From: Verrucomicrobiales bacterium
Lineage (GTDB): Bacteria; Verrucomicrobiota; Verrucomicrobiia; Limisphaerales; Palsa-1400
Direction of reading: 5' to 3'
NCBI GenBank assembly: GCA_003138485.1
Contig: PLGF01000083.1
Coordinates: 97,165-130,517 of the forward strand
Length of the DNA stretch: 33,353 bases
Below, piece by piece: positions 10,101 through 18,469 of the stretch (positions are counted from its first letter, which is position 1; each line of letters starts with the position of its first letter). A program made the translations under genes and the position numbers. The notes beneath the pieces are model-generated. The model was not told the DNA's origin and ran no database searches. It saw only the letters and a list, made by a program, of their open reading frames with translations.

Positions 10101-10407
10101 GGCAGAACGGCAGGGATGCGCAGTGTGAATGTGGTACCGCTTTCCACGATGCTGCTGACTTCAAGTGTGGCATGGTGAGCATCAGCACCGGGGTTTTCTT
10201 GTGCAGACGGAGCCGCTCCAGCACCACAAAGCCGCTGATCTTTGGCAGCATCACATCCAGCACAATCGCATCGTAGTCCCACATTTTCGCCTTCGCCAAT
10301 CCATCCTCGCCATCGGCAGCCTCATCCACAGCATAGCCCTCTTCCCGCAATGCCTCGGCGAGGGTGTTGAGCAACTGCGGTTCGTCTTCGATAATCAGCA
10401 CACGCAT
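10097..10407 (-). pseudogene. Response regulator receiver fused out of frame to a histidine-kinase C-terminal tail (deletion remnant)
   Basis: From ATG 10407 the minus strand encodes an OmpR-type receiver: VLIIEDE, the phosphoacceptor stretch AIVLDVMLPKISGF, and KKTPVLMLT, where a normal protein would continue with its conserved Lys and a DNA-binding domain. Instead the same frame turns into unrelated sequence and stops near 10090. In the next frame, starting at the same point, the sequence reads DAHHATLEVSS then GTTFTLRIPAVLP and TGA, which is the end of a histidine-kinase ATPase domain. The two halves meet at GATGCTCACC (minus strand, 10183-10174), which can be read in both frames. The simplest reading is loss of the rest of the regulator and nearly all of the kinase from a two-gene operon. 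Neither half can be functional for phosphorelay output. Confidence 0.8.
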
Positions 10408-10434
10408 AAACACAAAATGCCATAATCGCCCGCC

Positions 10435-10451
10435 AATCTGAAGCTCAGATT
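10435..10451. promoter_or_regulatory. Inverted repeat upstream of the truncated response regulator (candidate operator)
   Basis: AATCTGAAGCTCAGATT has perfect 7-bp arms around a 3-bp centre and ends 27 bp upstream of the regulator start. On the minus strand, TTGAAA lies farther upstream as a possible -35 element. Autoregulation by the former response regulator is a guess. Confidence 0.35.
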
Positions 10452-10550
10452 AAGACACGCAACATTTTTCAAAATAAATCTTCGCGACTTCATTCCGGCT
10501 TAAGTTTGGCCGGTTAGTTTGGTGGTGTGAAGAAAGAAAACGTCTTTGTC

Positions 10551-10599
10551 AACAACCTGAGCCTGGCGAACGACGCCGGGGCCTGAGCCCCAGGCTGTT
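10551..10599 (+). promoter_or_regulatory. Foldable leader (possible three-way-junction RNA) upstream of the THP-repeat gene
   Basis: An outer stem (10551-10559 with 10591-10599, eight of nine pairs) encloses two hairpins: GGCG-AACGA-CGCC (10565-10577) and GGGC-CTGA-GCCC (10579-10590). Together they form a compact junction 35 bases before the start codon at 10635. An alternative fold pairs AGCCTGG (10560-10566) with CCAGGCT (10590-10596). I do not recognise a known riboswitch class. The downstream AAAGGA is the likely ribosome binding site and lies outside the structure. Confidence 0.4.
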
Positions 10600-10634
10600 T
10601 GAATCAAGGACAAGCAAATGAAAGGAACTACACC

Positions 10635-10934
10635 ATGAAGAAAATCGCAACCGTATTCGCGCTGGCGCCCGCCGTGGCCACGCTCAACGTATCGGCCCAA
10701 GCAACCGGCGGTTCAACAACAACCAGACAAACAGCAACTCAACCTCAACCCCCGACACACCCGTCGCGTCCGAATCCGACACACCCGCCGCGCCCAACAC
10801 ATCCCCCGCGTGCGAACGCAACGCATCCCCCGGCGCCAACTCATCCCCCGCGTCCGAATCCGACACACCCGGCAAAGCCGGCGCCTCCCACGCAACCCTC
10901 GGGTTCGGGCGGAACGTTCGCCAGCCAGCAGTAA
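10635..10934 (+). CDS. Small exported Pro/His/Thr-rich repeat protein
   Basis: 99 residues from ATG 10635, with AAAGGA about 10 bases upstream. A short signal peptide (MKKIATVFALAPAVATLNVSAQA) is followed by a Thr/Gln linker and three 14-residue repeats at 41-54, 55-68 and 69-82. Each unit is an 8+6 pair, for example THPSRPNP then THPPRP. The tail PSGSGGTFASQQ is Gly/Ser-rich. The chain should be extended and polyproline-like with regularly spaced histidines. Function is unknown; a periplasmic or cell-surface linker or metal-binding role could be imagined but is not supported. A strong hairpin follows the stop, so it looks like a stand-alone transcription unit. Confidence 0.8.
   Translation: MKKIATVFALAPAVATLNVSAQATGGSTTTRQTATQPQPPTHPSRPNPTHPPRPTHPPRANATHPPAPTHPPRPNPTHPAKPAPPTQPSGSGGTFASQQ
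10755..10880 (+). repeat. Three tandem 42-bp coding repeats (14-residue THP units)
   Basis: These bases encode the three 14-residue units of the small Pro-rich protein. Unit 1 reads THPSRPNP-THPPRP, unit 2 THPPRANA-THPPAP, and unit 3 THPPRPNP-THPAKP. Each is itself an 8+6 pair beginning with THP, implying an older half-unit duplication. At DNA level the units have diverged but stay in register. Confidence 0.75.
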
Positions 10935-10949
10935 AGCCCTGAATCAATG

Positions 10950-10977
10950 GGGCCGGGCAACTCCAATTGCCCGGCCC
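10950..10977 (+). terminator. Terminator-type hairpin after the THP-repeat gene
   Basis: An 11-bp perfect stem (GGGCCGGGCAA at 10950-10960 with TTGCCCGGCCC at 10967-10977) closes a 6-base loop and starts 15 bases after the stop codon. No U-tract follows, so it may act as an mRNA 3' end stabiliser or a factor-assisted terminator. Confidence 0.6.
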
Positions 10978-11000
10978 TGTAAGAATCTCCTCCTGTAAGC

Positions 11001-12189
11001 ATGAGACCCCCATTTTCCATACTGCTATGGCTGGCGGTCGGATTGAACGCCCTGGCCCAGGGCGATCCCCATATCAGTTATGTTTATCCCGCTGGCGGGC
11101 GGCAGGGCACGACGTTTCAAGCGACAGTCGGCGGACAGAATCTCCACGCCACCGCCGTCTATTTCTCTGGCAAAGGAGTCAGCGCGACGATCACTAAGCA
11201 GGAACGACAACTGACGCCACGGGAGTTGATCCCCTTTATTTCCGACGCCGTGCCCGGCTGGTTTAAAGCCACGGTTACGATTTACAATGCGAAGGGCGAG
11301 GAAATGGCTTTTACCGGCGATTATCAGTTCCACCCCGACCCCGTTATGTTTTACAAAGTCCCAACCAGCGGCAATTATGTGCTTGAAATCAAGGACGAAC
11401 TCTATCGGGGTCGCGAGGACTTCGTCTATCGCGTGAGTATTGGCGAACTGCCATTCATCACGGGTGTTTTCCCATTGGGGGGCAGGATCGGCACGCAAAC
11501 CAGCCTCGCCGCCACAGGTTGGAATCTCCCGTTCGATCAGACGGCGCTCGATCTCAGGGACAAGGCGCCAGGCGTCTATCCCCTTTCTCAGCATCGCCTT
11601 GCCAACCGGATAATGGTGTCGGCGGACACTCTGCCGGAGTGCTTTGAAAAGGAACCCAACGACACCGCCGAGAGCGCAGAACCCGTCACGTTGCCAATCA
11701 TCATCAATGGCCGCATCAACCATCCAAGGCCGCGTGGTCGTTCGAACGGCGGTGCCGGCGGACGACATGACGCAAGCATTCGCCTACCATCATCTCGTTC
11801 CCGCCCAGGAACTGAAAGTTGCGGTTTTCGGACGCTTTCGGGCCGGAGACATCGGGCAAATCCTCAGCGCCACACCAGTCCAGATCCCCACCGACGGCAC
11901 CGTCCGAATTCGTGTGAGATTCCCGACCGGCCCGCTCATGAGCAAGATTGAATTCGAATTGAGCCAACCGCCGGACGGAATCAGCATCAAGGAAGCATCG
12001 CCAACAGAGATCGTGCTCCAAGCCGACCTCGCGAAAGTCAAACCCGGCTCGAAGGGCAACCTTATCGTCAAGGCCTCGGGGGAACCACCGTCGGCAGAAG
12101 AAACTCAACCACCGCCAGCGAATCGCAGGCGCATCCCCCCCGGCGCGCTGCCAGCCATTCCGTATGAAATTGTCTCTCGACAAAAGTAA
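11001..12189 (+). pseudogene. Secreted Planctomycetes/Verrucomicrobia-type beta-sandwich protein with internal frame-shifting deletion
   Basis: Frame 1 opens at ATG 11001 with a signal peptide (ILLWLAVGLNALAQG), an IPT/TIG-like N-terminal region (HISYVYPAGGRQGTTFQATVGGQNL), and the lead-in of a pre-peptidase-like domain (CFEKEPNDTAESAEPVTLP, then INGRI near 11705-11718). In intact relatives, as I recall them, a domain of roughly 200 residues follows. Here the reading jumps in the +1 frame to TIQGRVVVRTAVPADDM and then AYHHLVPAQELKVAVFGR, the usual C-terminal part, which runs to TAA at 12187-12189. Frame 1 carried past the junction gives low-complexity sequence ending at 11951. The junction lies about 11718-11735, where GGCCGC occurs on both sides. 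Function of the intact family is unknown, probably extracellular. Confidence 0.75.
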
Positions 12190-12305
12190 GCACCGAGCAT
12201 CAGTTGACAATCGCAATCACTTTAAGTGAGTTGTGGCGTTGCTTGGATTCGACCCGAATCAGGAGAGTCCCACGATCAAACCCGCCTGACACTGACTGGC
12301 GTCAT

Positions 12306-13832
12306 TCATGTCCACAACTGCCTGTCAAGCGACCGGTATTGGATGGCTTCGGAAATGTGGTCGCCGGCGATGTTCTCGGCCCCCGCCAGGTCCGCGATCG
12401 TGCGGGCCACCTTCAAGACGCGGTCGTAGGCCCGCGCGCTCAGATTCAAATCCGCCATCGCGAACTTCAAAAGTTCCTTGGTTGTTTCCTCCAAGGCGCA
12501 GTGCGCCTTCAATTCCCGCGGCCCCATCCGCGCGTTGCAGGTGATCGAGGGCTTGCGCGCGAAACGCGCCTGCTGCCTCTGCCGCGCCGCAATGACCCGC
12601 CCGCGAATCACCGCGGACGTTTCCCCCGTCTGCTCGGCGCTGATGTCCCGAAACTTCACCTGCGGCACTTCGATGTGCAGATCAATCCGGTCCAGCAGCG
12701 GCCCGGAAATGCGGCCCAGATAATTGGCTATCTCCCGCGCCGAACTGCGCGACTCCCCAGGCATTTTTCCATCCGGCGTCGGGTTCATCGCGGCCACGAG
12801 CATGAATTGCGAGGGAAAAGTCATCGAGCCGGCCGCCCTCGAAATCGTCACGCGCCCTTCCTCAATCGGCTGGCGCATCGTTTCCAGCACCCCGCGCTTG
12901 AATTCGGGCAACTCATCCAGAAACAACACCCCGTGATGTGCCAGCGAAATCTCCCCCGGCGTCGGGTTCACGTTGCCCCCCAGCAACCCGGCGTCGCTGG
13001 CCGTGTGATGCGGACTGCGGAACGGACGCCGCGTCACCAGCGCCTGCCCCGGCTTCAGCAAGCCCACGATGCTGTGAACCTTCGTCGTCTCCAGCGCCTC
13101 CTCCAGCGTCAGCGGCGGCAGGATCGTCGTCAGCCGTTTGGCCAGCATCGACTTCCCCGTCCCGGGCGGCCCGATCAACAGCACATTATGCCCGCCCGCC
13201 GCCGCGATCTCCAACGCGCGCTTCACCGATTCCTGCCCCTTCACCTCCGCCATGTCGATCTCATCGTCGTACGATTGGTCAAAAATCTTGTTCAGATCAA
13301 CACGCGTCGGCTCAATCTTGATTTCCCCGTCCAGAAACGCCGCCGCCTGCCGCAAATCCGCCACCGGTATCACCTCCAAACCCTCCACCACCGCCGCCTC
13401 CGCCGCGTTCTCCACAGGCACGATCACCCCCGTCATCTTCTCCGCCCGCGCCCGCCACGCCACCGACAGCACCCCTTTGACCGGACGCACCTGCCCTGTC
13501 AGCGCCAATTCCCCCACCATGACATAATGATCCATCCGGTCGGACGTCAATTGGTCGCTGGCCGCGATCATCCCGATGGCGATGGGCAGATCAAAACTCG
13601 GCCCCTCCTTGCGCACATCCGCCGGCGCCAGATTGATAGTCGTCCGCCCCATGGGAAACTTGAACCCGGAATTGGAGATCGCCGTCGTGACGCGGTCGCG
13701 CGACTCCTTCACCGCCGCATCCGGCAGCCCGACGATGACGATGACCGTATCCCCCCAGCCGGAATTGACCTCCACCTCGACGGGGAAGGCTTCAATTCCA
13801 TTGACCGCAGCCGACAAAACACGGGCAAGCAT
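12306..13832 (-). CDS. comM: YifB/ComM-family Mg-chelatase-like AAA+ ATPase
   Basis: 508 residues, the usual family length. An N-terminal Lon-protease-like fold (MLARVLSAAVNGIEAFPVEVEV, then VGLPDAAVKESRDRV) is followed by the AAA+ Mg-chelatase domain with Walker A GPPGTGKS (221-228), FRSPHHTASDAGLLGG (271-286) and Walker B VLFLDELPEF (302-311). A C-terminal domain (from about 410) carries the conserved NARMGPRELKAHC and ARAYDRVLKVARTIADL. ComM acts as a hexameric helicase promoting branch migration during integration of transformed DNA; many non-transformable bacteria also keep it. No competence genes lie nearby. It is a single gene, convergent with the broken secreted-protein gene. Confidence 0.95.
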   Translation of the reverse strand: MLARVLSAAVNGIEAFPVEVEVNSGWGDTVIVIVGLPDAAVKESRDRVTTAISNSGFKFPMGRTTINLAPADVRKEGPSFDLPIAIGMIAASDQLTSDRMDHYVMVGELALTGQVRPVKGVLSVAWRARAEKMTGVIVPVENAAEAAVVEGLEVIPVADLRQAAAFLDGEIKIEPTRVDLNKIFDQSYDDEIDMAEVKGQESVKRALEIAAAGGHNVLLIGPPGTGKSMLAKRLTTILPPLTLEEALETTKVHSIVGLLKPGQALVTRRPFRSPHHTASDAGLLGGNVNPTPGEISLAHHGVLFLDELPEFKRGVLETMRQPIEEGRVTISRAAGSMTFPSQFMLVAAMNPTPDGKMPGESRSSAREIANYLGRISGPLLDRIDLHIEVPQVKFRDISAEQTGETSAVIRGRVIAARQRQQARFARKPSITCNARMGPRELKAHCALEETTKELLKFAMADLNLSARAYDRVLKVARTIADLAGAENIAGDHISEAIQYRSLDRQLWT

Positions 13833-13918
13833 GGGGGGATTGTGGGCAAAGGCGGGCGCGAGGGCAATGCGGTTTTTTGCGCCGCGGCGGCGAATTTGGA
13901 GTGAGAATAGATAGAGTC

Positions 13919-13939
13919 AACGCGGAGTTAATCCGCGTT
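13919..13939. terminator. Hairpin between the serine hydrolase stop and comM
   Basis: AACGCGGA (13919-13926) and TCCGCGTT (13932-13939) form a perfect 8-bp stem around GTTAA. It lies 37 bases downstream of the serine hydrolase stop on the minus strand and is followed by pyrimidine-rich sequence without a clean U-tract. A terminator is likely but not proven. Confidence 0.45.
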
Positions 13940-13975
13940 AGTCGCCGGTTGTTCACAAGTACGAATTCTTCCGCC

Positions 13976-15376
13976 TCAGTTGCCCGCGCCGGCATCGCCT
14001 TCCTTGAGGCGTGTTCCTTCGTGGACTTCGCTCTCATGGCCCGCCAAAACGGAGATCAGGCGGGTGACGTTGCCGGAGGCGTCCTTGCAGAAAGTCACAT
14101 GGACATCCGGCACCGCCTTCAGGAAAAAATTCGTCTCCGACTCGGCCAGCATTTCGAGCTTGGGCCCCCCAGTGGACTGCAAGAAGAGTTGCCCGCCGCT
14201 TGCGGTTATGGAGCATATCATTTCCGGCTTCTCCACCATCCTGTACCGGCCAACGAAAGGCTCATGTTGGCCGGCCTCCAGCTTGACGGCGGTTTTCGCT
14301 TTCGGTTGACTCAATAGCGGTTTCTCCAGAAGCAGGGCCGCCAAATTGTCAGCCACTTCACCCGAATGGGCCCATTCCAAATTGGCAAAGGCCGCCACGA
14401 AGATATCCGAGGATGGAAACCACCACATCGCGGAGACAAAGCCGGGATCAGCGCCGTCGTGCCAGAACAACTTCTGGTCAAATTGTTGCGCGACGAAGAT
14501 TCCATAACCGTAATTATCCTTCGCCGGCGTGGTCATCGCTTTCCATGACTCCGCCGGAATGAGTTTTTGGTCCCGCCAACACTGATACCAGCGGAAGAAA
14601 TCCTCGACGGTTGAATACAAAGTTCCGTCTCCCTGCGGAGAGGTTCTGTCCATGTAAGCCGAGTTGACCCAGGTGTCCCCGCGCAGCGCATAGCCCGTGG
14701 CTCGATGGGACAAAACCGTCTCGAAACGGTCGCAACCGCTGTCCTTCATTCCGAGCGGTTCGAATACGAACTGCCGGACGAATTGTTCATAGCTCAGGCC
14801 CGAAGCTTTCTCCACGATGTAACCCAGCAGAAGATAGCCCGAGTTGCTGTAGGCGAACCGTTCGCCAGGCTCGAATTCAAGGGGTTTGTCTCGCAGACGG
14901 CTCATCATCATTTCCGGCGGAGAGGGCAGCATCATCGTCGAAATGTAGCCGGGGAACTTGACGTAGTCGGGAATGCCCGAAGTGTGAGTGAGCAGGTGGC
15001 GGATATTGATTTTCGACCAGGCGACTGGACAATCCGGCAGGAATTTGGGAATGGGGTCCTCCACGCTCAGTTTGCCTTGTTCCTGGAGAATCAGGATGCA
15101 CAGGGCGGTGAACTGCTTGGAGACGGAAGCCAGCCGGAACTTGGTGTTCGGCGCATTGGGGACATCCAGTTCACGATTCGCCAAACCGTAACCCTTCATG
15201 AATACAATCTGGTTGGACCGGGCAACCATCACGGAGCCTGCGAACCGTTCCGCCTTCAATTCCGCTTTCAGGTATTCATCAGCTTTTTGAGCAAAATCCG
15301 GTGACGCCGAATCGGTGGTTGGAGCCGCGAGTGCAATTTGCGCCGTGAACAATAAGAGGATGGTTGATAGCCGCAT
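13976..15376 (-). CDS. Exported class C beta-lactamase-fold serine hydrolase
   Basis: 466 residues. The signal peptide is MRLSTILLLFTAQIALA. The penicillin-binding-protein-like fold shows the catalytic S-x-x-K as Ser84-Val-Ser-Lys87 (RLASVSKQFTAL), the Y-S-N triad element at 176-178 (FAYSNSGYLLLG), and H-D-G at 306-308 in place of KTG (FWHDGADPG). Such proteins act as D-amino-acid peptidases, esterases or beta-lactamases in the periplasm; the reaction cannot be assigned. A C-terminal extension of about 100 residues (from about 365) is probably a lipocalin-like accessory domain (DUF3471-type). The sequence AAAGGA about 9 bases before ATG 15376 supports the start. It follows the ABC permease by 76 bp on the same strand and may be part of that operon. 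Confidence 0.92.
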   Translation of the reverse strand: MRLSTILLLFTAQIALAAPTTDSASPDFAQKADEYLKAELKAERFAGSVMVARSNQIVFMKGYGLANRELDVPNAPNTKFRLASVSKQFTALCILILQEQGKLSVEDPIPKFLPDCPVAWSKINIRHLLTHTSGIPDYVKFPGYISTMMLPSPPEMMMSRLRDKPLEFEPGERFAYSNSGYLLLGYIVEKASGLSYEQFVRQFVFEPLGMKDSGCDRFETVLSHRATGYALRGDTWVNSAYMDRTSPQGDGTLYSTVEDFFRWYQCWRDQKLIPAESWKAMTTPAKDNYGYGIFVAQQFDQKLFWHDGADPGFVSAMWWFPSSDIFVAAFANLEWAHSGEVADNLAALLLEKPLLSQPKAKTAVKLEAGQHEPFVGRYRMVEKPEMICSITASGGQLFLQSTGGPKLEMLAESETNFFLKAVPDVHVTFCKDASGNVTRLISVLAGHESEVHEGTRLKEGDAGAGN

Positions 15377-15452
15377 GGGAGGTGTTCCTTTGAAGTGAGG
15401 TTGTGGTGATTGTCGAGAAACGGGTGACCTCTCTTAAATGGCTGTTGGCAGT

Positions 15453-17120
15453 TCAACGGTGGCGATTCCAGGCTAGCGCCAGCGGGGCGATGGCCAGGTC
15501 CGCCAGCGGAAGAATGAGGAATGCGCCGAGCGTGACCCAAATCCGCAGACCGGGTTGGTTGAGAGCGTTGCAAACATGGCCAGCGTAACCGGCCACGAAA
15601 ATGCCGCACACCGTCCAGCCGCCGGCCATCCAGCCAATCGCGCGGGCTGTTATGGCATTGCGCCGCAATCCCCAGGCAAAGGCAGCAATCGAGACGCCAA
15701 TCTTCGCCGCCAGACACACGATCAGAATTGCGGTCAGCCAATGCAGCAGCGCTTCCCTGAAATCCTCGTAAAGCTTGGCGGCCAGGACCAACGCGCAAAA
15801 CCCCATGCCGGCCGCGCCTCTCCAAGCGCCGAACAAGTTGGCAATCCAAAGGCGGCCAGTCAAACCCGACCCAATTCCGGCCAGCAGATTTTTCCAGGTC
15901 ATAATAATCAGCAGCAACAATGCCGGCGCGCATCCGGTCATGTATGACACCGGCCCAAAAGGCGTGACCAACCCAGCCTTGGACAGCAGGGTTCCCTTGC
16001 CCGCGAGCGCCTGACAGAGACAAAATCCAGCCACGGAGAGCAACAAGGTCAAGGCACTCGAGGCCAAAGCCATCGCCAGCTTCGCCATCACAAGCCCGCC
16101 ATTGGTCATGGGACGAACGGAAATGTATCCGGGCAGTTCACGCGTTGAATCGAGCCGGTCGAATTTTGCCAGCGCGGCGCCCAACATGCCGGAGAGCAAG
16201 AGCGGGCCGATCAACATCAGGATCAAAACCACCTCCGGCGGAGGAGCGTCCACACCCACCCATTTGAATCCGACAAAAAAGAGAAATGGAAAACCCACCA
16301 ACGCCATCCCACCCGAGAGGCCGGGGAGCAGCCCTCCCTGCCGTTGCCATTCGAGCCAGAATTGCGCTGCGAACGCGGAGCGAAATTTCTTGCGCGAGGT
16401 CCGCGCCCGCGCAAAGCGCAGGCCGCTCCAGAGCGCGGAAATCCGGGATGGGCCGTCCCCTCTTCCCTGTCGCATCAGATTCAGCCCAATCCACGCGAAA
16501 GAAACGGCGGACACGAGCAAGGCGCCCAGGGTGCCCCATTGCCACGCTGGTGAAATGCTGAAAGGCAACTGCGGCATCACCCCAACCGTCAGATGAATCA
16601 GGGCCGCCGCGACCATGACGAACGACCTGAACCTGACCAACGGAAGGCCCCAGGCAAGAGCCTGCATCCACCAAAAAAAGGACAACAGGACGGCGCTGAT
16701 CCAGCACAGATCGTAAGCGGGAAGGAAGCCCAGCGGTTTGAGTACGAACGCCAGCCAAATGTCAAGCATCGTAGTCACCGCCAATCCGCCCACAAGCATC
16801 GGCGCCAAGACCAGATGGAAAGTCCGCAACGGCTTCAACAGCAGGCGGCCGGGATAGCCCACCTTCACTTTGGCCGCGTCCATCTCCACATAGGCGAAAC
16901 AGGAAAGCAGGTGAAGGTAACCGCCAATGAAGGCGCTGAGCGAGGCGATGGTCAGTTCCACCGCGAGGAGTTCGGACACGCCATGCCGTTTCCACTGGGC
17001 GAAGCAAAGACCCGCTCCCAGAGTCACGCCTTGCCAGAAAAAGCCCGCCTTGTGCCCGCCCCAGATTTCCCAGAGCATCGCGCCGGTGGGTGTTCGCCAC
17101 GCAAGTCTGCCAACATTCAT
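15453..17120 (-). CDS. ABC transporter permease (ABC-2-like multi-span membrane protein)
   Basis: 555 residues from ATG 17120; a TTG one codon upstream is also possible. The start falls three bases after the stop of the ATPase gene. There are about twelve hydrophobic segments in two halves, with a central cytoplasmic, basic stretch (about 225-260, RISALWSGLRFARARTSRKKF). No enzyme motifs are visible. The order regulator, ATPase, permease is the YtrA-type arrangement known for exporters responding to cell-wall stress. The substrate is unknown. I do not recognise a named permease family beyond the ABC-2 resemblance. Confidence 0.85.
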   Translation of the reverse strand: MNVGRLAWRTPTGAMLWEIWGGHKAGFFWQGVTLGAGLCFAQWKRHGVSELLAVELTIASLSAFIGGYLHLLSCFAYVEMDAAKVKVGYPGRLLLKPLRTFHLVLAPMLVGGLAVTTMLDIWLAFVLKPLGFLPAYDLCWISAVLLSFFWWMQALAWGLPLVRFRSFVMVAAALIHLTVGVMPQLPFSISPAWQWGTLGALLVSAVSFAWIGLNLMRQGRGDGPSRISALWSGLRFARARTSRKKFRSAFAAQFWLEWQRQGGLLPGLSGGMALVGFPFLFFVGFKWVGVDAPPPEVVLILMLIGPLLLSGMLGAALAKFDRLDSTRELPGYISVRPMTNGGLVMAKLAMALASSALTLLLSVAGFCLCQALAGKGTLLSKAGLVTPFGPVSYMTGCAPALLLLIIMTWKNLLAGIGSGLTGRLWIANLFGAWRGAAGMGFCALVLAAKLYEDFREALLHWLTAILIVCLAAKIGVSIAAFAWGLRRNAITARAIGWMAGGWTVCGIFVAGYAGHVCNALNQPGLRIWVTLGAFLILPLADLAIAPLALAWNRHR

Positions 17121-17123
17121 CAA

Positions 17124-18035
17124 TCAACTCCCTTTTCCGCCGGCCCGCGCCACCAGAATCTCATCCAGCGTCGGGGTTCGTTCCTCAACCACGCGGGCGC
17201 CAATCAAAGCGGCAGCCGTTTCCAACTCGAGACGCGAGCCGCCAAACAACACCCGCCATTCGGAGCCGTATCCCGCGACCGCGTGCGCCCCCTCCAGAAC
17301 CGGCGTTTTCGCCGGCGGTTCCGCAAACGCCAGCACCGCCGAAATATGATCGCCCCGCACCTCCTCGGTCCGTCCGTTCAACACCACGCGTCCGCGCTGA
17401 AGCATGACGACGTGATCGGCGACCCGTTGAACTTCGTCGAGCAGGTGCGAGGAGAACAAAACGGTCCGGCCCTCCTCGGCGACGATGCGGATGATCGCCT
17501 CCAAAATATCCCGGCGCACCACCGGGTCCAGACCCGAACTGGGTTCGTCCAGAATCAACAATTCCGGCCGGTACGCCAGGGAGGTCAGCAAACCAATCTT
17601 GGCCTGCTGCCCTTGCGACAGGGTTTTGATTTTTTGGGCGGGGTCCAGTTGGAATTGTTCCAATAGCTGCCCGGCATATTGCTCATCCCATCCCGGATAA
17701 AACGCCTGGGTGTAGCGCATGAACTGGTCCACCCGCATCCAGCCGGGCAGGTCGCGCCGCTCGGACAAATAGCCCACCCGGCCCAGCACTCCCACCGGAT
17801 CAGCCACCGGATCGAGGCCGAAAACCCGCACGCCGCCCGCCTGGGCCTTGAGCGTGCCGAGCAGGTGTTTGATCAGGGTGGTTTTGCCGGCGCCATTTTC
17901 GCCCACCAATCCCAGCACGCTGCCGCGCGAAACGAAAAACGACACCTCATCCAGCGCCGCTTTGGACCCGAAATGGCGCGACAGATCGCTGACGGCGACG
18001 ACGGCCTCGGCCGATGAGGGAGAGGGGAACTTCAT
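17124..18035 (-). CDS. ABC transporter ATP-binding protein (YtrB-like)
   Basis: 303 residues. Walker A GENGAGKT (45-52), Q-loop region near 88-92, signature LSQGQ (139-143, a variant of LSGGQ), Walker B LLILDEP (159-165), D-loop SGLDP and the switch histidine in SSHLLDEV (His197). A C-terminal extension from about 225 resembles the accessory domain of drug and antibiotic exporter ATPases. It energises the permease encoded directly downstream. The start overlaps the regulator's stop by four bases (ATGA), so translation is probably coupled. Confidence 0.95.
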   Translation of the reverse strand: MKFPSPSSAEAVVAVSDLSRHFGSKAALDEVSFFVSRGSVLGLVGENGAGKTTLIKHLLGTLKAQAGGVRVFGLDPVADPVGVLGRVGYLSERRDLPGWMRVDQFMRYTQAFYPGWDEQYAGQLLEQFQLDPAQKIKTLSQGQQAKIGLLTSLAYRPELLILDEPSSGLDPVVRRDILEAIIRIVAEEGRTVLFSSHLLDEVQRVADHVVMLQRGRVVLNGRTEEVRGDHISAVLAFAEPPAKTPVLEGAHAVAGYGSEWRVLFGGSRLELETAAALIGARVVEERTPTLDEILVARAGGKGS

Positions 18036-18424
18036 TTGGTTGACTCTGGTTGCATCGCGGCCTCCCGCTCGCGCAGGAGCAGGATGACCTCCTCCAACCC
18101 CACATTCAGGTGCCGCGCGTTGGTTAATAACACATCGGCCGGTTCGGCCAGAAGGCGGAGCTTTTCACGCCGGGGCAGGAGACTCCTCACCTGCGCCACC
18201 GTGGTGCCGAAACCCTGCCGCATGGTGACGATCCCCTCCCGTTCGAGTTCGAGATACGCGCGCGCAACGGTGTTGGGATTGATCCGCAGTTGTTCGGCCA
18301 GCACGCGGATCGGCGGGACATCGTCGCCGGGCTTGAGCCGGCCGGCCGCGACCAGATACTTGACCTGCGCGACGATCTGTTGATAGATCGGCGCGCCCTC
18401 CTCCGCTGAGATTCGCAGTTGCAT
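18032..18424 (-). CDS. GntR-family transcriptional regulator, YtrA subfamily
   Basis: 130 residues. An N-terminal winged helix-turn-helix (about 8-75: GAPIYQQIVAQVKYLVAAGR, PPIRVLAEQLRINPNTVARAYLELEREG, GFGTTVA) is followed by a short C-terminal dimerisation region with no effector-binding domain. This is the hallmark of the YtrA subfamily, which represses its own ABC-transporter operon and is released under envelope or antibiotic stress. It is the first gene of the operon; a palindrome in its promoter (18470-18489) is a plausible own operator. Confidence 0.93.
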   Translation of the reverse strand: MQLRISAEEGAPIYQQIVAQVKYLVAAGRLKPGDDVPPIRVLAEQLRINPNTVARAYLELEREGIVTMRQGFGTTVAQVRSLLPRREKLRLLAEPADVLLTNARHLNVGLEEVILLLREREAAMQPESTK

Positions 18425-18469
18425 CGCACTCCAACCGTCCAGGCGCCCAACCCGGGGCCTTCCGGTTAA

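Noticed and set aside
12217-12229. Perfect 13-bp palindrome TCACTTTAAGTGA between the pseudogene and comM
   Set aside because: It is short and lies between convergent stops with no promoter to regulate; chance occurrence is likely.
12204-13904. Long open frame (about 566 codons) on the plus strand across comM
   Set aside because: It is the antisense shadow of a clearly conserved gene; the product is Arg/His-rich, without domain features, as expected from high-GC antisense frames.
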